Positions 1 through 11,020 of a stretch of 64,000 nucleotides of DNA are shown here, in pieces. Origin of the DNA: Dioszegia crocea (Eukaryota > Basidiomycota > Tremellomycetes > Tremellales > Bulleribasidiaceae). Location of the stretch: contig BCKK01000005.1 of assembly GCA_001600615.1 (NCBI GenBank), positions 1,072,169 to 1,136,168 on the forward strand. Reading direction: 5' to 3'. The translations under genes were made by a program, and so were the position numbers. The notes beneath the pieces were generated by a model. That model was not told the DNA's origin, did not search any database, and saw only the letters and a program-made list of their open reading frames with translations. Position 1 is the stretch's first letter. Each line of letters opens with the position of its first letter.

Positions 1-292
1 GGTAGAAGGGATCATTGGGTGCAGGGAATTGAGGAGGCTGCGAGACGGTATATGGGGTAGAGGGCAAAGGCGTCTTGGGACCGGTACCAATGAATGGTAA
101 GCGGGATGCCCGAGTGACTGGTTTGGGAGGTGTCTGAGTACGAGGATCGGAGGGTGTGGAATTGCCTGCTGAGCTGGATTTGTCGGCGAATAAAGAGGGA
201 GAGGTGGATATGCCTCGATTGAGCTGAGGGGTCCGGGCGGAACGGAAGAGACGGGCCGCAGTGGACGCTGTCTGACGGTGGGCTGTTGACAT
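1..292 (-). CDS. 5' part of a gene for a probable mitochondrial protein (runs off the window)
   Basis: Starting from the ATG at 292-290 the minus strand is open to the window edge (97 codons). The N-terminus (MSTAHRQTASTAARLFRS...) is rich in Ser, Thr, Ala and Arg, has no acidic residue until about residue 42, and contains an RGISTSPSLF stretch, all typical of a cleaved mitochondrial presequence. After it comes a Pro/Thr-rich linker. No domain is reached before the edge, so the function cannot be named. It is divergent from SLD2 with 275 bp between the two start codons. The reading frame and start are fairly safe; the product is unknown. Confidence 0.55.
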   Translation of the reverse strand, partial: MSTAHRQTASTAARLFRSARTPQLNRGISTSPSLFADKSSSAGNSTPSDPRTQTPPKPVTRASRLPFIGTGPKTPLPSTPYTVSQPPQFPAPNDPFY

Positions 293-567
293 TATAGCTT
301 AGCCTGAGGATGTGTGAGATGGAATAGCTATAGCGAGGATCGAGATCGACGAGGTGAGCCGAAAAAGTTGGCGGCGCGAGAAATAAGGCGCACGGGCCTC
401 CACTTGGCGGTGTTGTCCGCGTATCCACGTGGCAGATCCCACCCAGATGTCAGAGTCAGAGCCAAAGCTCTCCCAAGGCCAAAGTTGGACATCACAACGA
501 TAATAGCCCGACTTTAGACGCATAAATCGAGCCCCAAGAGCGGATCTACGCGTCCCGACGGCTTAAG

Positions 568-2860
568 ATGGAGCTGGCTCAAGTGAAGGCTGCTGTGAAA
601 GTGTGGGAAAAGGCTTTCAAGGCCAAGAACAAGCGCGAGCCAACGAAAGATGACATCAAGCGAGATTCAACTGGGATTGGTGCGTTCCCGTCACCCTGCT
701 AGGCCGTCTGCTAATCCTCTACTAGCTGAGCAGTATGCTCTGTATCGCAAATTATCGAAAGTCGGCTCTAGCAGCTCGAGCGCTGGACCATCCTCATCAT
801 CGCAACCCCCATCATCATCCGCTTCTACCGGAACGACTGGCCTAGGAAGTCAACGTACCTCTACCCCTCGGATGATCCCTAACTCTGAGTATCCGACCAC
901 TCCCACACCACCCGCTAGGCGATCATACGTCCAGCGCCCTCATCTCAGCACGGGCCGCGACCCCTCTGCAGAAGCCGTACCGGATCTAGAAATGCAGGCA
1001 GGACCCAGCCAGCCCAAGGGTCTTAAGCGGACAGCATCCAAGGCGGACCTAAACCCTCCCTCTCCTGCTCCCGTACCTTCAAAATCACTAGGCACATTCC
1101 TTACTCCGCGTAAGCCTAAAAGCCGACCCGAAGCCTCACCAGCCTATACTGGTCCGGTTCTCGATCCAAACCCCCTCAATCCCTTCTTAGCCTCACCCTC
1201 CAGAGCCCGGAAATCTCCATTCGGATCAGCCGGGAAACCCAGCTCATCGTCTACTCCATATACAATGGAGCCTTCGACCTCTAGCAATGGCCGGATTACT
1301 TCTCCATTCATTCATGCGTCTTCGCCTCGGAAATTGAAGGAAGTCCTCGAGGCGAATTCGCTGCGGAACGTAAAGGCGCGTATGGGGGGTTTGGGGTCGC
1401 CCCCTTCAAAAGTGGACATTACGCCCCGAACCCGAGCGAGGAAAAGGCTGAGGGGTGAGGTGGTGGATGATACCCCTGGGAAACCGGCGCAAGGTGTACG
1501 GCGGAAGAGGGGCCAAAGGGTTGAGGGTGGGTCAAAAGAGGGGAAAGAGGCAATCATGAGGGAAAATGTGGAAGATGAGGAGATGGATGGTGTGGATGAG
1601 CATGATGACGAGGCCCTGGGGGCAATGCAGGAAGCAGAGTATGAAGAGGATGACGATGACGATGATGGGATGGGACCATCTCCGCTCAAGCCAATCAATG
1701 GAGGTCGGGTCTTTACGTCCTTCTCGGACGTAGGCGAGGTGGAGAAGGCACCTGCTGCAAAGACTCAGAGTCTGAAAGAAAGGCTCGACGCGGCGAGTAA
1801 GAATGTGCCGAAAGCCAAATTGTCTGGGAAAGAAAAGGACAAGGACAAGGGCAAAGGCAAGGCGGGTGGGGCTAAGGACGTCAGCGGGAAACAGACAAAG
1901 ATGAACACCTTCTTTCAGCGTATGGAGAAAGTACCAAAGAAGTCGACGTCACCGGAACCTACAATCACCACCAAAGGAAAACAGAAGTCTGCTCCCACGG
2001 CGACATCATCCGCTCCCCCTAGACCGAGACCCAGCTCGAATCCACCCAACGGCAAATCCTCATCATCACGTCTATCCCCACACCCCGCATATTCCCCAGC
2101 GGACGAGGACCCCGATATTCAATCGGATACATACGCCTGGGATTCCCCCGCCCCCCAATCACCAACGCCTGGACACATCGATTCAGACCCTATCGAACGC
2201 CTCCCCACTCCTCCCCCCGGACCGGATATCGAGATTGACGCCCAAGCACTGGCCCCACCTCGATCAGCCACGCGTGGTAGTCGGACAGTCGCCCGCCTAA
2301 TGGCGTCTTCAGATGAAGATGAGCCTGGGACCTCGGCGTCAGCTTCCAGGGAAGATAGGGAGATTGTGATTGTTCCCACTCGTCGGGCGGTAGCTGCGAA
2401 ATATGCTCGTCGGCGGGGCAGTCTAGATTCGATTGGGTCAATACCTGATGATCCTATCGACGAAGAGATTGTGGAGGATCAGGCGGACGAAGAGGAATTT
2501 GAAGGAGAAGACTCTTCACCTCCTTCACCTACTCTACCACCCCACCTCCTCTCGCTCTTGTCACTACGATCACCTACAAAACCATCCACGCGACATAAAT
2601 CCGAGTTAGTCGTTAAGGCGCTTTTTGATCCAGAGGCTGCTAGGCGGTTGAGGGCGATTCAGCGGGGTCAGGACGTCAGGGTTGGAGGGGTAGATGTGGA
2701 GGATGCGGAGAAGGAGGGAGAGGAGGATATGGGGTTGGATAGATTTGATGCGGAGGAAGAAGGGGAAGGAGGGGAAGGTGGGGCGTATGCGGATGATGAT
2801 TGGGAAGAAGAGGATGAAGGTTGGAAGCGACCCGGAGAGGATATGGATGAAGGTTGGTAG
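568..2860 (+). CDS. SLD2: DNA replication regulator SLD2 (Drc1-like)
   Basis: Two exons, 568-679 and 726-2860, give 748 residues. The 46-nt intron matters: the first exon encodes the conserved N-terminal block (MELAQVKAAVKVWEKAF, then REPTKDDIK), and splicing joins it to AEQYALYRKLSK, the usual 'W-x-F ... P-x-DIK ... KY-x-Y-x-L' Sld2 signature. In yeast, CDK-phosphorylated Sld2 binds the BRCT protein Dpb11 to load GINS and polymerase epsilon at origins. The rest is disordered: Ser/Pro-rich, with many SP/TP sites suited to CDK, Lys-rich segments and several acidic runs, ending in an acidic WKRP...DEGW tail. The only open ATG without splicing (650) would lose the conserved block. Family identity rests on the N-terminus. 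Confidence 0.85.
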
Positions 2861-3324
2861 GCGTATCTAGACGCAAAGTGCCGGGAGCGTTGGGGGAGGG
2901 GAAATCTTAGGATATGGTGCAATGGTGCCTTCGTTGTATTCTGCACTCGGATGAGCATGGTCTGCGCCAATCCGCGTGAGCTGCTGCCTTGTATGCTTCA
3001 ATAAGCCCTTGTCGCCAGATCCTGGTCAGACTGAAGACAATATCTTCATGCTGCAATTCATGCATAAGACGATTCGTGGCTTATCTAAGGTATAGATTAT
3101 ATGCAAAGAAAGGGAAGGTGCGGTTGAAGTGCACATGCGGACATTCTATGGGAATGGATTGATGGTACAGTATAGTTGATATACAATGGGGTTCTGATTG
3201 GATTGTTGAGAATGTAGCCCGGAAAGATGTAAAAAGGGGAACAAGAGCTAGAAGGATAGATGTTGAAGGATGTTGGGCGGTACGCCAGACCGGTTGACGA
3301 TCCTTGCGCTGGGATAGAGTGGGA
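2861..3324. other. convergent intergenic region
   Basis: This 464-bp stretch lies between the 3' ends of SLD2 (+) and GCV2 (-). It must hold both 3' UTRs and polyadenylation signals. I see no conserved coding frame, RNA gene or repeat. Confidence 0.6.
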
Positions 3325-6300
3325 TTATGCGTAGTCCTCGGTCGAACCACACTCGCAGATCAGGTTCATATCGCCAGCAGCTGTAGTGTCAGCTTTGATC
3401 TCGAGCAGCGGAAGTAGCGGAATGAGACTCACCATCGTCTAGCCGACTGACGGAAGGCCAGAACTTGCTTTTCTTCAAGCCTGGAACGGGGAATACTGCA
3501 GTTTCCTTGGAGTAAGGCCTGTCCTGTCAGCTATTGTCAAATACGCGTGCATGTCAACTGACCTGTCCCATTTCTCATCAAGAAGCACAGCGAGGGGATG
3601 AGGAGCATGCTTGAACATATTGTTCTCCTTATCCATCTTGCCCTCGACGATCGCATCGACCTCTTTCCGGATAGAAATGAGCGCATTGATGAATCTGTCG
3701 AGCTCATGTTTGGGTTCCGACTCTGTGGGTTCGATCAACCAGCATCTAGCATGTCAGCTTATATTTCCACCGAAGTAAGGCTGTGTCAACTCACGTTGAA
3801 ATTGGCCACTGAGCGGTAGGAGGGTGGAAACTATAATCCTGCAACCTCTTGCTGAAATCCGTAACTTTCAATCCGGCACTCTTTTCAAATTCCGCAAGAT
3901 CGATCAAGCACTCATGCGCTACTCGACCATTCCGGTTCGTGAACCTGATATTGTAGTATGGCGCCAATTTGTGCGCAATGTAATTGGCAGACAAGAGGGC
4001 GATTCGCGAGACGTCCGTGAGACCCGATCCACCTAGCATTTTGATGTATGCCCAAGAGATGGTGTTGATGGATGCTGATCCCCATGGAGCGGCAGACACG
4101 GCGGGGATAGGGGATGAGCCGCCGGTCGGGATGATGGAGTGGGTAGGGAGGAAAGGGGCTAGGTGGGCTTTGCATGAGATGGGTCCGATACCTGGTCCAC
4201 CACCGCCGTGGGGAATAGAGAACGTCTGCAATTGTCAGCTTGATCCAATCAGGGGTGGAAACAGAAGCTGACCTTGTGAAGGTTGGTGTGGGATACATCT
4301 CCGCCAACTCGGCCAAGACTTGTCAACCCGACCAAACTGTTACAGTTCGCGCCGTCAACATACACCTGACCGCCATTGTCATGCACAATCTGACAAGCCT
4401 CTTCGATACCTTCCTCGAAAACACCGAATGTCGAAGGGTACGTGACCATAAATGACGCCAAGCTGTCCTTGTGCTTTGTCGCCTTCTCCCTTAGATCCTC
4501 AAGGTCCAACGACCCATCCGCGAGTGCCTTGATGGGCACGACTTTGTACCCCACCATAGCTGCCGAAGCGGGGTTGGTTCCGTGCGCCGAGAGGGGGATG
4601 AGACAGACATCCCTGTGCCCTTGTCCTTTACTCTCATGGAACGCCTGAATCACCTTGAGACCGGCGTACTCCCCACTTGCTCCTGAGTTGGGCTGCACAG
4701 ACGTGGCATCGTATCCCGTCACCAGACTCAAATCACGTTCGAGCTCATTGATGAGGACTTCATACCCCTTGGCCTGGTCGACAGGGGCGAAAGGGTGAAT
4801 ACCCCCAAACTCTTTCCATGAGAGTGGGACCATGGCCGATGTAGAGTTGAGCTTCATGGTGCATGATCCCAGAGGGATCATGCCGTGAACAAGCGAGTAA
4901 TCCTTCTCCTGCAGATGCATCATGTATCGCAACATGTCCGTCTCGGAGTGATGCTTGTTGAATACCGATTGTTGGAGGAATGGGGTGCTTCGGCCGAGAC
5001 TGCTGACGCCGTCGACAGACTCGGAAGTAAGGGACATATCGGTCGCTAGCCTATCGAGAGTATCAGGCTCAATAGCGTTCTTCCCCTTGAGCTGGTAGAA
5101 GACATTGACAATGTCCGTGAGGTCGAGCGGACCCACAGACTCATCGAGCGTGATACCGATCGTATCCTCGTCGATCCGTCGGAAATTGATACCGGCCTGA
5201 ACGGACGCAGCGTGTACTCGGGCCGCACCGAACCCGGCGGATTTAACGTCGATTGTGAGCGTATCAAAGTACGTCTTGTTGACGATTTTGAAACCGAGGG
5301 ATTCGAGGGAGGAGGCAAGGATCGAGGTGAGTGAGTGGACTTTGCCGGCGATTCGGCGCAGTCCGGTGGGGCCGTGGTAGACTGCGTACATGGCTGCCAT
5401 GTTGGCAAGGAGCGCTTGGCTGCAGCATCAGTAAAGGTAGATCTCCAGAAGTTGGGGAAGACGCACGCTGTGCAGACGTTGGATGTGGCCTTTTCTCGGC
5501 GAATGTGCTGCTCCCGAGCTGACGATCAGCGAACGACCATCGATTTATGGGATATGCTCACTTTGTAGGGCCAGACGATAGGCTGGCTCGCCCCTTGCAC
5601 CTTTACTCAACCCAACAAGACGTCCAGGCATCTTCCTCTTGAGCTCGTCTGTGCAAGAGAAGAACGCAGCGTGAGGTCCACCATATCCAACGGGGACACC
5701 TGAACGTCAGCTTATCCATGTGACGATAGAGGACTAGCTTACCGAATCGCTGGGAGTTTCCACAAACGATGTCCGCTCCCCACTCTCCAGGAGGCTTAAG
5801 CATCGTCAACGCCAAAAGATCAGACGCGACCACCATCTTGGCTCCCGCCGCCTTGACCTTGGTAGCTACACCCTCCCACGATCCCACCTCTCCATTTACA
5901 TCGGGATACTGTACTAGGGCACCCATCAACTGTCCTTCGCCTAGCGCCTCAACCTGCTTCTCGACATCCGCATTGCTATCTGCGACCCTGAGCTCAATGC
6001 CGAAACCGCTCGCACGGGTCTTGAGGACTTCGATGGTCTGCGGCGCGACGGTTGGCGAGACAAGGAAGACCTTCTTGCCCTTGGTGAACTTGGGCTTGGG
6101 GACGCAGGCGAGACACATGGCCATTCCCTCGGCGGCGGCGGTCCCTTCGTCTAGCAAAGAAGCGTTGGCGATGGGGAGGGAGGTAAGGGAGATGATGACG
6201 GTTTGGAAGTTGATTAGGGACTCCAATCGGCCTTGGGCTTGTTCGGGGGAGTAAGGGGTGTAGGCGGTGTACCAGGCCGGGTTCTCAAGGACCTTAAATG

Positions 6301-6876
6301 TCAGCTACTGACCAAAAGATTATGGATCAAAGAGGCAGCTTACATTTCGCTGGATCACAGGGGGAACGATTGCATTATGGTATCTAATACGTCAGCTCCA
6401 GCTCAGCACATTTGATGGGAGGCAACATACCCCATGCCAATGTAACTCTTCATGCCCTTGTTCATACCTGCTACTTCCTCTGCCCGCCGCCTGAGCTCCA
6501 ACTCGCTCATCGGCCGAATCCCATCGGCGTCATCATCGCTCAACGCCTTGACCCTGATATCCTTTGGGATACTCTCATTGATGAAGGAGTCCATATCCTT
6601 GTATCCGAGCGCAGTGAGCATATCGGCGATATCGGCATCGCGGGGGCCAAGATGACGAGGGAGGAAAGTGTCAAGAGGGGTGAAGACGGAGGATGTGGAT
6701 GGGAAGAATGAGGCTGAAGGGGGATGGGGGTGAGGCTGAGTCGCGGTGGTTGATGAGCCTAGAGGCGCGGTAGGTGTGGGGGAAAGTAAAGGTCGGGCAG
6801 TAGAGAGGGATCGGGAGAAGGTGATCCGGGGTGAGGATCGGCGCAGGGCGCGTCCAGCGATCAGGCGGAGAGACAT
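3325..6876 (-). CDS. GCV2: glycine dehydrogenase (decarboxylating), P-protein, mitochondrial
   Basis: Ten exons: 6431-6876, 6344-6383, 6293>6292-5743, 5562-5699, 5467-5518, 4273-5419, 3795-4225, 3563-3745, 3433-3518 and 3325-3380 (third exon 5743-6292). The spliced frame is 1042 residues, normal for the homodimeric eukaryotic P-protein. It is the PLP-dependent subunit of the mitochondrial glycine cleavage system, releasing CO2 from glycine and passing the aminomethyl group to the H-protein. An Arg/Ser-rich presequence ([15 protein letters not shown]) is followed by the N-terminal domain ([32 protein letters not shown]). The PLP lysine is about K791 in [19 protein letters not shown]. The C-terminus has the usual LIEPTESEP segment. 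All phases agree. It is divergent from SSF1 across 802 bp. Confidence 0.97.
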
Positions 6877-7678
6877 GGTGGGGGATGAATGGAGGAGAAG
6901 AGGTGGAAGGATAAGGAATGTGGGTGTCAGTCCAAGCGTGACGATTCGAAACGCGCAAACGTTCTTATCGCGAGGGTCAGTAATTTGGTGGAAGTTTGAC
7001 GATGTGAAAGAGGGAAGAGCTGTGCATCGACTCGTCCCCTTTGCTATATACCCCCCCTGCCCCTTCCCCCCATGTTCCGATGCGACGCCTGTTGTGTGGA
7101 AATTAACAGCTTTGACGCGCTGATTATTGGAATTTGCAGCGTGATTCTTTTCCAACAAAGATAAGACTATCCGATGCTGTAAGGTGGGGTCTCCACAAGC
7201 CAGAGCTTGGCTAAACACGTGGCGAGAGGCCGTTTTGCCACCCAACAGGTGCAGTGAGACATGGAGAGCCCTGTAAGGTACATACGTAGCCCATTATCGC
7301 GCCGTAGTATACATGTAGGGCAGTTATGGTGTGTGCAGTCAGGTCACACGAGAAGACCAGAACCACGGTCGCGCACACCCAATTTGCACCCTTGGACCTT
7401 GAGTCGCTCATATAGGCTTGCCGCCCGGTAAGTCTTCATCCTGTTCAGCAATCTCGTTGAGCGGGTCTGTAGCTTCGTTCCTCAGTTACGCCAGACATGG
7501 GAAGGTCAACGGCTCGAATTCTTGGGGGATTTACGTGTAAAGGCACGTGTTCTTGACAACACCTTTTGCCACTCCGACGAGAAATTCATTACGTAAAGCT
7601 ATATCCGCATGGAGATGATTTTTTGAATCTAGCAGCCAAAGTTGCCAGACATCACCCTTCACAACACCTCTATTCAAC
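6877..7678. promoter_or_regulatory. divergent promoter region between GCV2 and SSF1
   Basis: An 802-bp gap separates the GCV2 and SSF1 start codons. Next to GCV2 it contains a pyrimidine-rich stretch and a TATA-like GCTATATA near 7040. I see no further coding exon and no repeat. Confidence 0.5.
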
Positions 7679-9445
7679 ATGGGAGCACGCAGGAAGAAGA
7701 ACAGGACTCATCTGAAGGGCGGAGATAGAGGAGAGGACGACGATGGAGCGCCTAAATCATTCGTGATCAAAGTAAGCTCTCTGTCTCCCAATTACTAGAC
7801 TTCAGCTCATGACCTAGTCTGGAAGCGTTACCAAGTCGGTATCGCAGCTTGTCAGGGATGTCCGGCAGGTCATGGAGCCCAACACCGCAACGCGTCTACG
7901 GGTAAGCTGGCCAGCTCTCACGAAGTATCGGTACACAAGCTTATAAGGCAGGAACGACCGAATGCCAGATTGAGAGACTACCTAACTATCGCACCTACCC
8001 TCGGCGTCACCCATTTGCTCGCTTTCACCCTAACAGAAGCGGCAAATGTCCACCTTCGAATGGCCAGGATGCCACAGGGTCCGACATTGACATTCAGAGT
8101 GAATCGGTATTCATTGATGAAGTATGTTGCTGTTCTGTGAGAAAGTGAAAATTTTCGCTGATCACCTAGGGACCTTGTCAACTCTTCTTTGCGAGGAATA
8201 GGCAAGGCGCCTGGAACGGAATACCGGAATCCGCCTTTGGTGAGCTGAGTTCCTCTCGACGTTGTCTACCTATGGGCGCAAGCTGATAATTTAGCTCGTC
8301 TTGAATAACTTCAGCCAGCAGCCTGGACAAACGGTTCTGCCACAGTTGAAGCTGATGAGCACCATGTTCCAGGGTCTCTTCCCTGCCATCTCCGTTGAAA
8401 GAGTAAGCCAAGACCTACTTCAACCTCATTCTGCTGATTCCCAGTCTGCCCTGCCCAGTTTCCGCCGTGTCCTCCTGATATCCTACAACCCCAACACCAA
8501 CCTCATCTCCATCCGACACTACACCATTACTGTCCGCGCACACGGTGTCTCTCGTCGTGTCCGCAAACTTCTCACTGCATCATCCATGTCATCCCGCTTA
8601 CCAAATCTGTCAGCCAAGGATGATATTGCCGACTACCTGCTGCGACGCGTTGGGACTCCAGGGTCCGAGACGACAGAGGGTACCGCTTCGACCGCGGGCT
8701 ACGAGAGCGCTGGCGATACGGATGGAAGCGAAGCGGAGAGTGACACGAATGCGGTGGAATTGCCGGATGACTATGGCAAGGGAAACAAGAAGGGGGATAG
8801 AAAGGCTGTGCGCTTGGTGGAAATTGGGCCAAGGATGGAATTGAGGTTGATCAAGGTTGTGGAGGGGTTAGTTGGGAGTAAGAAGGGAGAAGGCGAGACT
8901 GTGTTCCATGAGTTTGGTGAGTTTTCTGAGCAAAGAGCTTTCTTGTGCATAGAGCTGACTTTCCAGAACACAAATCAAAGGCCCAAGCTACCGACATGAA
9001 GAAGAAGCACGACGAGCGGCGGGCACTGAAAGATGCTCGACGAGCCGAACAAGCTGCCAATGTTGCGCGCAAGAAGGCTGAGAAGGAGAAGGCGCAGAAA
9101 GAGGCTGGAGGAGGAGAAGACGACGACGAAGATGTCGAAGAGGACGGGGACGAGGTGGATCTGTCAGGGTTGTCAGATGTGGATGTGGATCCTGATGAGG
9201 TTCTGCAACGCCGGAGGGAGAAGAAAGCTGCGCAGGCCGCTGAGGCGGGAATCGAGGATGAGGAAGAAGAGGACGATGATGATGATGAGTTCGCGTATGA
9301 GGATGCGGGGGCGGATGATGATGAGGATGAAGAAGTGTGGGATGCGGATGTAGGGGCTGGAGAAGTTAGTGAGAGTGAGGAAGAGAGTGAAGAGGATGAG
9401 CCTGCACCTCCGCCAACGAAGAAGCGGGTGAGGGTGAAGGCGTAG
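7679..9445 (+). CDS. SSF1: Ssf1/Peter Pan-type Brix-domain ribosome biogenesis factor
   Basis: Seven exons: 7679-7771, 7818-7901, 7952-8121, 8170-8239, 8295-8402, 8445-8916 and 8967-9445, encoding 491 residues. The N-terminus (MGARRKKNRTH) and the Brix domain (SFVIKSGSV, REVMEP-like VRDVRQVMEPNTATRLRER, then LLISYNPNTNLISIRHYTI) match the Ssf1/PPAN family. These proteins bind pre-rRNA with Rrp15 in the nucleolus during 60S assembly. The C-terminus is an Ala/Glu/Lys coiled coil followed by long acidic runs. The fifth intron (8403-8444, 42 nt) has perfect signals but is a multiple of three, so retention would add 14 residues inside the Brix core; I consider it real because splicing restores the family spacing. 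It is convergent with STE14, 110 bp apart. Confidence 0.93.
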
Positions 9446-9555
9446 GCTGTGCAACGTGAGGATATTACTAGATATGCGATGCATTGTCATTGTATCAAGT
9501 CTAGATCGCCTGATTCCCTATTGCAGCTTGGCCAAGCTCTTTATTGTTCTCTCCG

Positions 9556-10650
9556 CTAACTTGTAGGAATAGGGAAGGGTAGTCCAGTACCGACCCGTTT
9601 ACGATACTCGACATAGTCATTCCCAAAGAATCTGACAAGGTGTCTCTCTTCGCCTGGTTTTGTCAGCTATGCATGCATCATTCCCGAGTCTAGCGACAAG
9701 AGAACGTACCCATGATTCGGTAATAGAAGAAACGGCCGAGCACAAAGACGAAGGCAATCGTAGAAGCCACGTTGCCCAAGAGCAATTGTGTAGCAATGGC
9801 CCACCAGAAGAAGCCGACGTAGGAGGGATGTCTGACCCAACTAAGATTATCAGTATGGCTCAGGCCGAGAAAGGTAGGCCTCCGCGTAGTATGATAAGAA
9901 GGAGAGTGGGAAAGCCGTAAACTTACGCGTATACCCCGTTGGTGATCAAGACATGATCGTCGTGCTTGACCGCTTTGACGACGTGCGAGAAGGACTTGTT
10001 GGCATGTATCATGGCTAAAGAGCGGAAGGTCTGCGCTAGTAGCAAAACGGCGGAGACTGCGACCTGATCAGCCTCTTTCTCACGGGATGGACGTGTCCCG
10101 TAGAGCTTACCTGGGATGAGATAGTAAAGGGAAGACATAGCCCCTTCATATTTCTCCGGGAGGAAGTGTGAGCACAGGAAGTATTCAACGAGGCCTGCAA
10201 GGTGTGCTGCGTGGTAGCCCAGACCGTTATTGATAAGGAAAGCTGAATCGTCAGCTCACGCTCAAGCCTTAGCTGGTGACCACCCAGCTCACAATCAACA
10301 CTGAGCTTAGCAGGATTATACCCCGCCGTAGTCCAGAACTCCAGTAGGTGGAATATGCCTACACTGGCGAGGTAGGCCGCAAACTGAGGTCTGGCCCATG
10401 CCCATTCTCCTGATCCGGCATCTTGGAGGTAAGGTACCGAGACGAGTACGATGGGCACTACGACAAGACTGGCGAGTATCCCAGAGATAACTGAGATTGC
10501 TAGAGGTGTGTTGGGGAGCGAGCCATTGGGCTGGTTCGTAGGACTGGAGGGGAGGATGGAGGAGCTCGGGGCAGCGCCGGGAGTTCGGGTTGGAGGGAAG
10601 GGGGCTGTGGGTGTGGGAGTCTGCCCGGACTTGCTTGGTCGAGCTGACAT
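9556..10650 (-). CDS. STE14: protein-S-isoprenylcysteine O-methyltransferase
   Basis: Five exons: 10293-10650, 10111-10242, 9927-10056, 9710-9840 and 9556-9653; 282 residues. The enzyme methylates the carboxyl group of C-terminal prenylcysteines of CaaX proteins (Ras, Rho, lipopeptide pheromones) in the ER membrane, using S-adenosylmethionine. The sequence shows several membrane segments, the SFLINNGLGYHAAHL block, and the diagnostic C-terminal catalytic part: RHPSYVGFFWWAIATQLLLGN region and EERHLVRFFGNDYVEYRKRV. A Pro/Ser-rich N-terminal extension of about 45 residues precedes the first helix. In the third exon the acceptor at 10057 rather than an earlier AG keeps the frame. It is divergent from VID21. 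Confidence 0.95.
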
Positions 10651-11020
10651 TCTGGAACTAAGATGGACTGATGAGTGGTGAAGATATCAGATGTACTTCA
10701 TGTGTATGTGGCCCGATAGCGGACGGATTGGGCGAACAAAAGGAACTCGCGCGGTAGGCGACGGTTGACTTTGGCTGGGTGTGGAGTCCCCACAAACACC
10801 TCCGGAAATATTAGGCTCGCGAGAAAAGATGAGTGTCCGGCGCGCCTATCTCCAATCTCTCATTGACCGTCGACTCTGGCCGTAGAAAGCCTTGATAATC
10901 TGCCTACAAAACTTGCTTGAGCGCTTCCCATCGTTTCGAAACACGCCACGTACCGCTCTGCGACACCTTCGCAGCCATAACTGCTCATAGGCCGTTTTCA
11001 GACGCGGTCTTGCTCGAAAA
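10651..11020. promoter_or_regulatory. divergent promoter region between STE14 and VID21
   Basis: The two start codons are 370 bp apart. The stretch must contain both promoters and 5' UTRs. No coding frame or repeat stands out. Confidence 0.5.

Noticed and set aside
650..679. SLD2 start at 650 without splicing
   Set aside because: It discards the conserved N-terminal block that a 46-nt intron joins in frame.
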